51,231 bases of DNA, from positions 1 through 51,231 of the forward strand of contig DATLHO010000222.1 of the NCBI GenBank assembly GCA_035539855.1, given 5' to 3'. Of this stretch, positions 26,065-35,265 are shown piece after piece (position 1 is the first letter of the stretch; every line of letters begins with the position of its first letter). A program made the position numbers and the translations under genes. This DNA is from DATLHO01 sp035539855. Lineage in GTDB: Bacteria > Bacteroidota > Ignavibacteria > OLB7. The notes below the pieces were generated by a model. The model made no database searches and had not been told where the DNA came from. It saw only the letters and a list, made by a program, of their open reading frames with translations.

Positions 26065-26466
26065 TCAGCGCGAGAGCATGACCTTGTTGATGATCCGCTG
26101 GCCGGCGGCCTCGAGCACGACGATGTACGGACCGTTCGGCAGACCTCGCGTGCGGAACGCGAACTCGTTCCTGCCCTTCAGCGCTACCGTCGTCGGATGC
26201 ACTTCGACGATCCGGCCCAGAAGGTTGAACAGACTCACCTTGACACCCGGCGTGTCCTCGGGAAACACCGCCCGCAACGTGATCGTCGCATTGTCGGCCG
26301 AGCGAAAGAGCTCCGCGGTGATCTCGCGCGCCTTCGGATCCTGCTGCTGCGCGGCTCCTGCCACGTGGCACGCCCGGGCCTCCGCACGCGAGGACATCGG
26401 CGTCGCCAGAAGCATGACGCTGACGCCGAAGCAGGCGAGCCGGATGAGGGTCCTGGAGGTGGTCAA
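26065..26466 (-). CDS. short T9SS sorting-domain protein
   Basis: This 133-residue protein has a signal peptide (about 1-28) and then, from about residue 52, little more than a type A T9SS sorting domain: VSLFNLLGRIVE, then FAFRTRGLPNGPYIVVLE and the basic end INKVMLSR. Such domains normally sit at the C terminus of large secreted proteins and are recognised by the secretion machinery. Here almost no cargo is attached. Its start overlaps the stop of the large T9SS-type gene by four bases (26463-26466), so the two are translated together. Confidence 0.75.
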   Translation of the reverse strand: MTTSRTLIRLACFGVSVMLLATPMSSRAEARACHVAGAAQQQDPKAREITAELFRSADNATITLRAVFPEDTPGVKVSLFNLLGRIVEVHPTTVALKGRNEFAFRTRGLPNGPYIVVLEAAGQRIINKVMLSR

Positions 26467-29228
26467 CGTTTGACGATGCTTAGTGGCAGGGCGATGCGAT
26501 CACCGCCGGTTGAGGTGATCAGGCAAATATACGCGCCGTCCGCCACAATCTCCCCCGCGTCGTTGCGGCCGTCCCACGTCAGCCGGTGCAGCCCGGAGCG
26601 CAGCTCATCGGCGTCGACGAGGCGCCGCGTGATCGCGCGCGACACGTCGTAGACGGCGACGCTGACCGTGCCGGGAGCGTTGAGACGGTAGATGATCGTC
26701 GCGCCCGATTCCGACGCGTCGGTTGGGTCGAACGGGTTTGGCGCCACGAAGTCGGCCTCGCCGATCTCCTCGACGACGAAGCGCGCCAGCCCGGTGCCGC
26801 AGCCGACGTCGCAGCAGACGCGCGCGAGCACCTCCTGCGAAAGCTCGCCGGGCACGTCGAGCTCGAAGCGCTCGGCCGTGCGCGCGACCGTCTCGACGTC
26901 GCTCCACGTCGATCCGTCGTCGGTGCTCAGCGCGATGCGCACCGAATCGCACGAGTACTCGAGCTCCGACCAGCGAAGCTCGCGGCGTCGTGAGCCGGCG
27001 CCGGTGATTGGCGCGGTGACGACCTGCCGTGTCGGGAAGCGCACGGTCGTCGACGCAGGCTGCGAGACGACCGTTCCGTCGGTCGTCACGAAACGGAACT
27101 GGATGACGCGATCCTCGAGCGAGCCGCACTGCAGGTCGGCCGGACACGGCATCGGCAGCGACACCTCGGCGGCGCCGTCGCGGACGACGACGCGCCCCGG
27201 TACTCTCGTCCACCCGGAACCGGGGAAGAGGTACTCGAGCTGCAGGCTGTCGATGCATCGCACGCGCGTCGCGATCGTCACCGGTTCGCCGACGCCGGCC
27301 GAGGCGACGGCGAAGCTCTCGATCGTTGCCGGCAGCACCGTGAACTCCCGGCTCTCGGCGGAGATCGTCGGTACGTCGCGATCGCTGACGCGCAGGCGGT
27401 AGCGACCCGGCGCCAGCGCCGCGTCGCTCAACGTGTAGCTCTGGTCCGCCGACGACGGGATGTCCTCGACGAGCGTCGTGTCGAGCGAGTCGACGCGTAG
27501 CAGCTCGATGCGCATCCCGCCCTCGCCGCCACCGACCGCACGCTGCCAGCGGATGACCACCGGCTCGCTCGCGCAGATCTCGGTGCGATCGATCGCGACG
27601 ACTCCGAGCGGAGCCGGATGAGGCCTGCCGAGAACCCAGGTCGCAGCCTCGGTGGAAACCACGAGGTCGTTGGCTCCGTCGGCGTCGACATCGGCGATCG
27701 CCGCGGCGAGCACGCGCGCGTCGAGCGTATAGGTGCCGAGCGTATCGAAGTAGTTGCGCACCTCGAGCTGCAGGTTCCGGTCGTCGTAGTCGCGGAAGCG
27801 CAGGATGCTCACCGTGTTACCGTCGGCGATGACGATCTCGTCCTTCTCGAGCGGGTCGAGCACGAGGTCCCCGGCAGCCAGGAGCGTCCCGCGGATCGCC
27901 TGGTCGGCATGCAGCGCGAGCAGTCCGCGAAAGACGAAGAAGCGGTTGCTGTCGAGCGGCGCGCCGTCGAGACGGCGGCGCACGACGACGATCTCACGGC
28001 CCGGCGACGGTCTGATCGGACCGATGGAGTTGTCGAGGCCGTCGAGATCGGCCTGCACGATGCTCCATCCCAGGCCGCTGACCGTCGTGTCGGTGAAGAT
28101 CGGCGCGGCCTGCTGATCGGGATTGAGTCCGGCGTTGTACAGCCGCAGCAGCAGCCGCGGACGCCCCGGGCGCGCCGCGTCGTGCTCCTCGGTGATGAGC
28201 CGGTACGGTTGCTCGCGCGCGGGCGTGCCGGTCGTCAGCCGCACGAAGTACGAGTTCGCCTGCGCCGGGACGATGCCCGGCACGACGACCGACGGAGGCA
28301 CCGGCGGGATCTCGATCTCCTGCTGCAGCACCGGCGAGCGCACGTCGGAGAGCCACGCGTAGGCGCGGTTCGAGTTCGTCTCGACCGCGCCGCGGTTGGG
28401 AATGAGTTGGGCCGCGATCATCGGCTGCGCGAACGTGTACGCGCTCGTCGACATCGCGAGCAGTCCCTCGCCGCCGGCGGTATCGACGGTCAGCGACGAC
28501 GGATGATCGAGCGTGCGCGGCGCAACGACGTAGCGCCAGTCGGGAACGACAGTCGGCGTCGACGGGTTGAGCCGGTAGCGGCGCACGCCGTTGACCATCG
28601 TGTCGCTGCCGAAGGGAACGAAGCGATCCTGCGAGACGAGCGCGACCGCGATCGGCGCCGACTCGCCCGGCGGCGTGTACGCCGCGATCGGCGCGACCGT
28701 GACCGTGAGATTCTCCGTCCGCTGCGAGTTCAGCCGGAGGATCGCCAGTTCCTGCAGCAGTCCGAAGTCCGGGCGCAGCAGCAGGCCGTACGGATCGCGG
28801 ATCTGTTGAACGCGCGTGACGCCAATGCCGATGGCGTTCGGCACGCCGGCTGCCGTCGGGGTTGGAGCGGTCGTGTTGAAGAGGCCGGTCAGTCGGATCG
28901 ACGCCTCCTCCGGAAGCGCCAGGCTCACGTCCGTCGCCGAGGTGTCGAGCCAGCCCTCGCTGCGCAGGATCACGATGCGGTCGCCGGTCTGTCCGACGAT
29001 CTGCTGCGCGCCGCCGGGCTCTCCGCGCAGCGCTCCGACGAGCACGACCGGCGAGCTCCGCAGCGCGGCGGTGCGCCATCGCACGACCGGCACCGAATCG
29101 CCCGTCGTCGGCGCCGTCTGGTAGCGCGTTGCCTCGGCCGGGCCGTACGGGTACCACCAGACCGAGCTCTGGGCGTGCGCGGCCGTCGCGCCAAGGAGAA
29201 ACAGGATGTATCGGACGAGTAGGCGCAC
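26463..29228 (-). CDS. large secreted protein with FlgD-like/T9SS C-terminal domain
   Basis: This 921-residue exported protein starts with a signal peptide (RLLVRYILFLLGATAAHA). The middle has FG-GAP-like calcium loops (IADVDADGANDLVV; QADLDGLDNS). Next come at least two Ig-like segments with paired cysteines (about 560-800) and a cysteine cluster CCDVGCG. The last 90 residues form a FlgD-Ig-like/T9SS sorting domain (VYDVSRAITRRL, LTWDGRNDAGEIVADGAYI, ending SIVKR). It probably sits on the cell surface. The start is GTG 29228, which begins the signal peptide; a TTG at 29267 would add 13 residues. A -7-like TATATTCG lies upstream on the minus strand (29304-29311). Exact role unknown. Confidence 0.75.
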   Translation of the reverse strand: MRLLVRYILFLLGATAAHAQSSVWWYPYGPAEATRYQTAPTTGDSVPVVRWRTAALRSSPVVLVGALRGEPGGAQQIVGQTGDRIVILRSEGWLDTSATDVSLALPEEASIRLTGLFNTTAPTPTAAGVPNAIGIGVTRVQQIRDPYGLLLRPDFGLLQELAILRLNSQRTENLTVTVAPIAAYTPPGESAPIAVALVSQDRFVPFGSDTMVNGVRRYRLNPSTPTVVPDWRYVVAPRTLDHPSSLTVDTAGGEGLLAMSTSAYTFAQPMIAAQLIPNRGAVETNSNRAYAWLSDVRSPVLQQEIEIPPVPPSVVVPGIVPAQANSYFVRLTTGTPAREQPYRLITEEHDAARPGRPRLLLRLYNAGLNPDQQAAPIFTDTTVSGLGWSIVQADLDGLDNSIGPIRPSPGREIVVVRRRLDGAPLDSNRFFVFRGLLALHADQAIRGTLLAAGDLVLDPLEKDEIVIADGNTVSILRFRDYDDRNLQLEVRNYFDTLGTYTLDARVLAAAIADVDADGANDLVVSTEAATWVLGRPHPAPLGVVAIDRTEICASEPVVIRWQRAVGGGEGGMRIELLRVDSLDTTLVEDIPSSADQSYTLSDAALAPGRYRLRVSDRDVPTISAESREFTVLPATIESFAVASAGVGEPVTIATRVRCIDSLQLEYLFPGSGWTRVPGRVVVRDGAAEVSLPMPCPADLQCGSLEDRVIQFRFVTTDGTVVSQPASTTVRFPTRQVVTAPITGAGSRRRELRWSELEYSCDSVRIALSTDDGSTWSDVETVARTAERFELDVPGELSQEVLARVCCDVGCGTGLARFVVEEIGEADFVAPNPFDPTDASESGATIIYRLNAPGTVSVAVYDVSRAITRRLVDADELRSGLHRLTWDGRNDAGEIVADGAYICLITSTGGDRIALPLSIVKR

Positions 29229-29498
29229 AGGGGTGCGGGGTGCGATTGGGAATGGTTGTTGCAGCAAGGGCTCCGAAAGGCTCCCTCCGGACCTGGCCCC
29301 GCTCGAATATAGAGGGGCGGCGCCAAAGAGGAGGGGATTTTTGGGTGCGTCGCGGAGCCCGCGATGCGATTAGATTGCGTCTCCGGCGAAGGACGCCGGC
29401 GGACGAGTACGGTGCATGGAGGATGACTGGTTGATTCGTTGGGACTTCCTGCCGAACGGTACGACGACAATCAATCAGTGAGAGGAGATACGAAGCGT

Positions 29499-31070
29499 AT
29501 GGCACAGGCACGTCAGATTCTCTGGGTGGACGACGAGATCGATCTGCTCCGCCCGCACATCAAGTTGCTTCAGGCCAAGGGGTACGAGGTCGAGACGGTG
29601 ACCAACGGAGAGGACGCCGTCGCCCTGGTGCGCTCGCGGCCGTTCGACCTGGTCTTTCTCGACGAGTCGATGGTCGGCATGGGCGGACTCGAGACGCTCG
29701 TCGAGATCAAGGAGATCGATTCGTCGCTGCCGGTCGTGATGGTCACCAAGAACGAGGCCGAGTCGGTGATGGAGGAGGCGATCGGCCGCCGGATCTCCGA
29801 CTACCTGACCAAGCCGGTCAACCCCACGCAGATCCTGCTGGCGTGCAAGAAGTTCTTCGAGGGGAAGAAGATCGAGGCCGACTACGTCTCGCGCGACTAC
29901 ATCAAGGAGTTCAACGAGCTCGCCGTCCAGTTGATGAGCCCGATGGACTGGGAGGAGTGGATCTCGCTGTACGTGAAGCTCACGAGCTGGGAGATCGAGT
30001 TCGACCGTCATCGCGATCTCGGGCTCGAGCAGACGCTCCAGGACCAGAAGCGCGACGCCAACTCCGAGTTCGGCAAGTTCATCGAGAAGAACTACCGCTC
30101 GTGGCTCGCCGGCTCCGGCGCCGACGACCGCCCGCGCCTGAGCACCGACGTGGTGAGCGATCACCTGGTGCCGCGCGTCAAGGAGGACACCGGTCCGGTC
30201 TTTATGTTCGTCATCGACTGCATGCGGCTCGACCAGTGGCTGGTGATGGAGGAGCTGCTGAGTCCGTTCTTCACCGTGCAGAAGGACTACTACTACAGCA
30301 TTCTGCCGACGGCGACCCCCTATTCGAGAAACGCTATATTTGCCGGCCTCTTTCCATCGGAGATCGAGGCGCACTACCCCGACCTCTGGCAGGGGAAGAA
30401 CGACGACGATCACTCGCAGAACAAGTACGAGAAGGAGCTGCTCGAGAAGCTGCTCGAGCGCAAGCGCCTGACGCTTCGCAGCGGCATCCGCTACGTCAAG
30501 ATCATCGACACCGACTTCGGCAAGAAGATCGAGTCGGAGATCATGAGCTACACGCAGTCGCCGCTGACGACGATCGTCGTCAACGCGGTCGACATGATGG
30601 CACACTCGCGCAGTGACTATCCGATCCTCAAGGAGATCGCTCCGGACGAATCGGCCTATCGCTCGCTGACGCGCAGCTGGTTCGAGCACTCGAGCCTCTT
30701 CGGCATGCTGCGCACGCTTTCGCAGGTCCGCAACGCCCACATCATCGTCACGACCGACCACGGGTCGATCCGCTGCATGCGCGGCGCAAAGGTTCTCGGC
30801 GATCGCGAGACGTCGACGAACCTCCGGTACAAGTACGGACGCAACGTCAAGGTCGATGACAAGTACGCCGTCTATGTTCGCAACCCCCAGGAGTTCAAGC
30901 TCCCGAAACGCGGAATGATGACGGAATATGTGATCTCAAAGGAGGACTACTACTTCGTTTACCCGACGGAGTATCATTACTATCTCAACCATTACCGGGA
31001 CAGCTTCCAGCATGGTGGCATCTCGATGGAAGAGATGATACTTCCGATCGTGACCTTGAAATCGCGCTGA
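29499..31070 (+). CDS. porX: PorX-type response regulator with PglZ domain
   Basis: This 523-residue protein joins a receiver domain (about 1-125) to a PglZ/alkaline-phosphatase-fold domain (about 205-520). The receiver has the acidic pair Asp11/Asp12, the phospho-acceptor Asp in VFLDESM (Asp55) and Lys in YLTKPVNP. The PglZ part has a metal/nucleophile region in FVIDCMRLDQW, Thr in LPTATPYSRN and TTDHGS. In Porphyromonas PorX controls T9SS genes with sigma factor SigP and acts on cyclic oligonucleotides. Here it faces away from a T9SS gene cluster across a 271-base gap. ATG 29499 follows GAGAGGAGA, a good ribosome-binding site. Confidence 0.92.
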   Translation: MAQARQILWVDDEIDLLRPHIKLLQAKGYEVETVTNGEDAVALVRSRPFDLVFLDESMVGMGGLETLVEIKEIDSSLPVVMVTKNEAESVMEEAIGRRISDYLTKPVNPTQILLACKKFFEGKKIEADYVSRDYIKEFNELAVQLMSPMDWEEWISLYVKLTSWEIEFDRHRDLGLEQTLQDQKRDANSEFGKFIEKNYRSWLAGSGADDRPRLSTDVVSDHLVPRVKEDTGPVFMFVIDCMRLDQWLVMEELLSPFFTVQKDYYYSILPTATPYSRNAIFAGLFPSEIEAHYPDLWQGKNDDDHSQNKYEKELLEKLLERKRLTLRSGIRYVKIIDTDFGKKIESEIMSYTQSPLTTIVVNAVDMMAHSRSDYPILKEIAPDESAYRSLTRSWFEHSSLFGMLRTLSQVRNAHIIVTTDHGSIRCMRGAKVLGDRETSTNLRYKYGRNVKVDDKYAVYVRNPQEFKLPKRGMMTEYVISKEDYYFVYPTEYHYYLNHYRDSFQHGGISMEEMILPIVTLKSR

Positions 31071-31165
31071 GACTCCTACCGGAGTCCGGCGCACCCGCGC
31101 ATCGGGACGGCAGCCGCCGCCCGGGCACGACAGGGCCACCGGGCACGACGAAGCGTGCAACCATT

Positions 31166-31663
31166 ATGGACATTGAAGTCTACTCGAGTACCAGCGAGGA
31201 AGAGACCTTTCACCTCGGCATCGAGTTCTCGCGGCGCATCGTTCCCGGCGACGTCGTTGCCTTCTACGGCGACCTCGGGGCCGGCAAGACCGAGTTCATC
31301 AAGGGGATCTGTGATGGCCTCGCCGTGCGTGAGATCGTCAGCAGTCCGACGTTCAACATCGTCAACGAGTATCGCGGCGAGGACCGCGGCGGCAGGGCGC
31401 TGACGCTCTTTCACATCGATCTCTACCGCATCGAGAATGCGTCGGAGCTCGTCGAGATCGGCATGGAGGAGACCCTTTCCAACACGCAGGCGGTGAAGCT
31501 CATCGAATGGGCCGAGATCGCCGAGGCGATCCTGCCCCGCGCGCGCTACGACGTCAAGCTCACCGCGCTCGACGACGAGAACAGCCGGCGCATCGAGGTG
31601 ATCCATCGCGACGCGATCACCGTCAACGGCTCGAACGGATCGTCGCACGTCTACACGAAGTAA
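31166..31663 (+). CDS. tsaE: tRNA threonylcarbamoyladenosine biosynthesis ATPase TsaE
   Basis: This 165-residue protein is the small ATPase that drives the TsaBDE complex in t6A37 formation. It has the P-loop GDLGAGKTEFIKGI, the switch segment SSPTFNIVNEY, and the family HIDLYRIENASELVEIGMEE followed by IEWAE. The C-terminal 20 residues are a polar tail. It ends just before a strong terminator that separates it from tsaB, although both act in the same pathway. Upstream, a 95-base gap follows porX. Confidence 0.93.
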   Translation: MDIEVYSSTSEEETFHLGIEFSRRIVPGDVVAFYGDLGAGKTEFIKGICDGLAVREIVSSPTFNIVNEYRGEDRGGRALTLFHIDLYRIENASELVEIGMEETLSNTQAVKLIEWAEIAEAILPRARYDVKLTALDDENSRRIEVIHRDAITVNGSNGSSHVYTK

Positions 31664-31673
31664 GCGGTTGCTT

Positions 31674-31710
31674 ACGCCCGGAGCCACGACGATGGCTCCG
31701 GGCGTTTTTC
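31674..31710 (+). terminator. intrinsic terminator between tsaE and tsaB
   Basis: ACGCCCGGAGCCA (31674-31686) and TGGCTCCGGGCGT (31693-31705) form a perfect 13-bp stem with a six-base loop, followed by TTTTC. This is a classical Rho-independent terminator, only 21 bases before the tsaB start, so tsaB needs readthrough or its own promoter. Confidence 0.85.
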
Positions 31711-31730
31711 ATTCCCGTCGGACTCTCCGC

Positions 31731-32408
31731 ATGCTCCTCGCGATCGAAACCACCGGTGACACCTGCGGCGTCGCGCTGTTCGAGGGAACGGCGCTGCGCG
31801 TCGAAGTGCACGTCGAGATACCCCGCTCGCACGATCGCCTGCTTGCGCGCACCGTCGCCGAGACACTCGAGCTCTCCGGCTGCAGCGCGTCGGACATCCG
31901 CGAGATTGCGGTGTCGGTCGGACCCGGCTCGTTCACCGGCATCCGCATCGGCCTGGCGTTCGCCATCGGCTTGTCGATGTCCACCGGCGCGGCGCTGATC
32001 CCGGTGCCGACGCTCGACGCGATCGCGTTCAACGTGCGCGACCTCGGCCGCGTCGGCCATCGCTCGCGCGTGATCTCGCTGGTGCCGGCCGGCCGCCTCG
32101 GCGTCTACGCGTCGCTGTATGAGATCCAGCCCGAGTTCCGCAAGCTCACCGAGGCGCGCACCATCGCCATCGAGCAGATCCCACCGCTCCTCGACGAAAA
32201 CGTCTTCGCCGCCGGTCCCGGAGCCCGGCTGATCCCATCGGTGCACCTCGAGGCGATCGCCGTCGACAGCGAGACGCTCACCGCGCGCGCGGTCGGCCGT
32301 CGCGCGATCGAGCTGCGCCGTGCCGGCGTCAGCGCGCGGCCCGAGGAGATCGAGCCGTTGTATATTAGCGGCCTTACGAGCGCGGCAATGCCCCACAGCC
32401 CGGAATAA
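31731..32408 (+). CDS. tsaB: tRNA threonylcarbamoyladenosine biosynthesis protein TsaB
   Basis: This 225-residue ASKHA-fold protein is the non-catalytic partner of TsaD in t6A synthesis. Family marks are MLLAIETTGDTCGVALFE at the start, VSVGPGSFTGIRIG in the middle, and a C-terminal PLYISG. ATG 31731 is chosen because it begins the conserved segment; the in-frame ATG 31692 lies inside the terminator hairpin and would add 13 non-conserved residues. tsaD is not in the window. accD follows after 13 bases. Confidence 0.92.
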   Translation: MLLAIETTGDTCGVALFEGTALRVEVHVEIPRSHDRLLARTVAETLELSGCSASDIREIAVSVGPGSFTGIRIGLAFAIGLSMSTGAALIPVPTLDAIAFNVRDLGRVGHRSRVISLVPAGRLGVYASLYEIQPEFRKLTEARTIAIEQIPPLLDENVFAAGPGARLIPSVHLEAIAVDSETLTARAVGRRAIELRRAGVSARPEEIEPLYISGLTSAAMPHSPE

Positions 32409-32421
32409 CGAGAAGAGGAGA

Positions 32422-33291
32422 ATGAACGTGGCCTGGTGGAGTCGAACGAAGAAGAACATCGAGGACCAGCAGGGCCGAGACATGCCCGATGGTCTGTGGA
32501 CGAAGTGCACCGAGTGCGACGCGATGCTCTACAAGCGGGAGCTCGAGCTCAATCTCTATACATGTCCGAACTGCAACCGACACTTCCGCATCGGCAGCGG
32601 CCAGTACGTCGCGATCATCTTCGACGAGGGATCGTTCGTCGAGCACGACGCCGACATCATCTCGACCGATCCGCTGGACTTCGTCGATGAGAAGGCCTAC
32701 ACACAGCGCGTCGCCGAGGCGCGTCGCAAGTCGGGACTCAACGACGCCATGCGCATCGGCACCGGCTCGATCATGGGCAATCGTGCGTCGATCGCGATCA
32801 TGGACTTCAGCTTCATCGGCGGATCGATGGGCTCGGTGGTGGGCGAGAAGTTCTGCCGTGCGGTCGACCGCGCGATCGACGAGCGCATCCCGTTCATTTG
32901 CATCACCGCCTCCGGCGGCGCGCGCATGATGGAGGCGGCGCTGTCGCTGATGCAGCTCGCGAAGACGTCGGCGCGGCTCGCGCGTCTTGCACAGGCGGGC
33001 CTTCCGTACATCGCGCTGCTGACCGATCCGACGACCGGCGGCGTGACGGCCTCGTTCGCGATGCTCGGGGACGTCATCCTGGCGGAGCCCAAGGCGCTGA
33101 TCGGATTCGCCGGTCCGCGGGTCATCGAACAGACGATCAAGAAGAAACTGCCCGAGGGATTCCAGCGCTCGGAGTTCCTGCTCGAGCACGGCTTCGTCGA
33201 TCACATCGTTCATCGCAAGGACCTGCGCCAGACCCTCGCGCGCATCATCTCGCTGTTGCCGGTGCGTCGCGACGTTCCGGTCGAAGCCTGA
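32422..33291 (+). CDS. accD: acetyl-CoA carboxylase carboxyltransferase subunit beta
   Basis: AccD moves the carboxyl group from biotin to acetyl-CoA, giving malonyl-CoA for fatty acid synthesis. The protein of 289 residues starts with a Cys4 zinc ribbon (CTEC ... CPNC) and carries the oxyanion-hole pattern ICITASGGARMMEAALSLMQ and TGGVTASFAMLGD. The FAGPRVIEQT segment is also typical. A good ribosome-binding site (AAGAGGAG) precedes ATG 32422. The partner AccA is not seen; the biotin carrier at 17.5 kb may work with it or with another carboxylase. Confidence 0.95.
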   Translation: MNVAWWSRTKKNIEDQQGRDMPDGLWTKCTECDAMLYKRELELNLYTCPNCNRHFRIGSGQYVAIIFDEGSFVEHDADIISTDPLDFVDEKAYTQRVAEARRKSGLNDAMRIGTGSIMGNRASIAIMDFSFIGGSMGSVVGEKFCRAVDRAIDERIPFICITASGGARMMEAALSLMQLAKTSARLARLAQAGLPYIALLTDPTTGGVTASFAMLGDVILAEPKALIGFAGPRVIEQTIKKKLPEGFQRSEFLLEHGFVDHIVHRKDLRQTLARIISLLPVRRDVPVEA

Positions 33292-33314
33292 CGTCACGAG
33301 CCAACCCAGCATCC

Positions 33315-34307
33315 ATGCCTTCACGATCGAAGACCGAGGGGCGCGAGCCCGCGCGTCCGGCAAAGCCGGTCAACCGCCCGTCGCGACGCCAGCGTCGTAA
33401 ACCGACCATCCACATCATCGGCTTTCCGATGGATCTCGGCGCCGGCCGTCGCGGCGTCGACATGGGCCCGTCGGCGCTGCGCATCGCCGATATCGAGGGA
33501 CGGCTCGAGGCGCTCGGCTATCCCGTCGTCGATCACGGCGACATCGACGTGCAGGAGCCCGAAGTGCTCACCGTCGTCGACAAGAGCCTGCGCTATCTGC
33601 CGGAGATCACGCGCTCGTGCGAGCGCCTCGCCCGGCGTGTGAAGAGCTCACTGCGGACGGGGGACTTCCCGATCGTGCTCGGCGGCGATCACTCGATGGC
33701 GATCGGGACGATCGCCGGCGTCGCCGCGTACTGCCGCGACGCGGGAAAGCGACTCGGCGTCATCTGGGTCGACGCGCACTCCGACATCAACACGCCCGGC
33801 ACGTCGCCGTCCGGCAACATCCACGGCATGCCGGTGGCCGCGGCGATCGGCATCGGCTCGCCGGAGCTCGCGCGCGTCGGCGGCGACTATCGCAAGCTCG
33901 ATCCGCACAACATCGTGATGATCGGGCTGCGCTCGGTCGATGAAGGCGAGCGTCGCGTGATTCTCGAGACGGGCATCCGCGCCTACACGATGACCGACAT
34001 CGATCGGCTCGGCATGCACCAGGTGATCAACGAGTCGCTCGACTATCTCTCCGAGCGTGCCGATCACATTCACGTCTCGTTCGATCTCGACTCGGTCGAT
34101 CCGTCGATCGCCATGGGCGTCGGAACGCCGGTGCCGGGTGGGCTGACCTATCGCGAGGCGCACCTGGTGATGGAGACGATCGCCGAGCGCGGAGCGCTCG
34201 GCTCGCTCGAGGTGGCCGAGGTCAACCCAATCCTCGACACTTTGAACATGAGCGCGATGTTCGCGGCCGACCTCGTCGCCTCGGCGATGGGGAAGAGGAT
34301 CCTCTGA
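33315..34307 (+). CDS. rocF: arginase
   Basis: This 330-residue ureohydrolase splits arginine to ornithine and urea. Its dinuclear manganese site is complete: LGGDHS, WVDAHSDIN and SFDLDSVDPS. The family SGNIHGMPVA and VPGGLTYREAHL are also present, which favours arginase over agmatinase. The first 30 residues form a basic tail before the conserved HIIGFPMDLGAGRRGVDMGP. ATG 33315 is chosen as the only start close to it. Its stop overlaps the panC start (TGATG). The link to pantothenate genes is probably operon packing rather than pathway. Confidence 0.9.
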   Translation: MPSRSKTEGREPARPAKPVNRPSRRQRRKPTIHIIGFPMDLGAGRRGVDMGPSALRIADIEGRLEALGYPVVDHGDIDVQEPEVLTVVDKSLRYLPEITRSCERLARRVKSSLRTGDFPIVLGGDHSMAIGTIAGVAAYCRDAGKRLGVIWVDAHSDINTPGTSPSGNIHGMPVAAAIGIGSPELARVGGDYRKLDPHNIVMIGLRSVDEGERRVILETGIRAYTMTDIDRLGMHQVINESLDYLSERADHIHVSFDLDSVDPSIAMGVGTPVPGGLTYREAHLVMETIAERGALGSLEVAEVNPILDTLNMSAMFAADLVASAMGKRIL

Positions 34308-35161
34308 TGGAGACACTCGAGACCATCCCGGCCGTGCGTGCCGCGATGGCGACGGCCCGCGCCGACGGTCGGCGCGTCGCACTGGTTCCGACGATGGGCT
34401 TCCTGCATCCGGGGCACATCGCGCTGGTCGAGCGGGCGCGCGCCGTCTGCGATGTCGTCGTCGCCTCGATCTTCGTCAATCCCACCCAGTTCGCTCCCGG
34501 CGAGGACCTCGCCACCTACCCGCGCGACGCCGACGGCGACCGCCGCAAGCTCGAGGCGGCGGGATGCGACTTTCTGTTTCAACCCGATTCGAACGAGGTT
34601 TATCCGGACGGGTTCTCGACGTTTGTAAGCGTCGAGGGCGTCTCCAGGCTCTTCGAGGGCGCGATCCGCCCGACGCACTTCCGAGGCGTCGCCACGGTCG
34701 TCGCGAAGCTTTTCAACATCGTCCGGCCCGACGTCGCGGTCTTCGGACAGAAGGACGCCCAGCAGGTCGCGGTGATCCGCCGGATGATCGACGACCTCGA
34801 CTTCGGCATCGCGCTGGAGATCGTCGAGACCGTCCGCGAGCCGGACGGCCTCGCCCGTAGCTCGCGCAACGTGTACCTCGCGCCCGACGACCGCCTGCGC
34901 GCGGTCGCGCTGTCGAAGTCACTGGAGGCCGCACGCGGCGCGATCGAAGACGGAGGCTCGCTCGACGAGGCCCGCGCGCGCATGCGAAGCACGCTCGAGC
35001 CGAGCGTCGATGCGATCGACTACGCCGAGATCGTCGAGGCCGCGAGCTTCGAGCCGGCGCGCGATGGCGTGGCCGACGGTCTGCTCGCGATCGTCGCCGC
35101 GAGAGTCGGCGGCACGCGGCTGATCGACAACGCGCCGATGCCGGCGACGGCCCGGCACTGA
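34307..35161 (+). CDS. panC: pantothenate synthetase
   Basis: This 284-residue enzyme condenses pantoate and beta-alanine with ATP to make pantothenate, the precursor of coenzyme A. The HIGH-like motif is in VPTMGFLHPGHIALVERA, the substrate pocket has FVNPTQFAPGEDLATYPRD, and FGQKDAQQVAVIRRM and ARSSRNVYL complete the ATP site. It follows arginase with a one-base overlap and is followed by panD, which supplies beta-alanine. Together they give the last steps of pantothenate synthesis; panB is not in the window. Confidence 0.95.
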   Translation: METLETIPAVRAAMATARADGRRVALVPTMGFLHPGHIALVERARAVCDVVVASIFVNPTQFAPGEDLATYPRDADGDRRKLEAAGCDFLFQPDSNEVYPDGFSTFVSVEGVSRLFEGAIRPTHFRGVATVVAKLFNIVRPDVAVFGQKDAQQVAVIRRMIDDLDFGIALEIVETVREPDGLARSSRNVYLAPDDRLRAVALSKSLEAARGAIEDGGSLDEARARMRSTLEPSVDAIDYAEIVEAASFEPARDGVADGLLAIVAARVGGTRLIDNAPMPATARH

Positions 35162-35265
35162 GGCGACCCGGGTGCAATCCCGCCTCATCCCGACCGTCCT
35201 TTCGACGTCGGCCAATCGTGCTCGACGCGACACAACGCGAACCAATTGATGATTTCGAACACGCG

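Noticed and set aside
27618..29222. A 534-codon plus-strand frame opposite the large T9SS-type protein
   Set aside because: Shadow of the recognised minus-strand secreted protein; no signal peptide or domain.
31692..31730. Upstream ATG for tsaB
   Set aside because: It lies inside a perfect terminator hairpin and adds 13 residues before the conserved MLLAIETT start.
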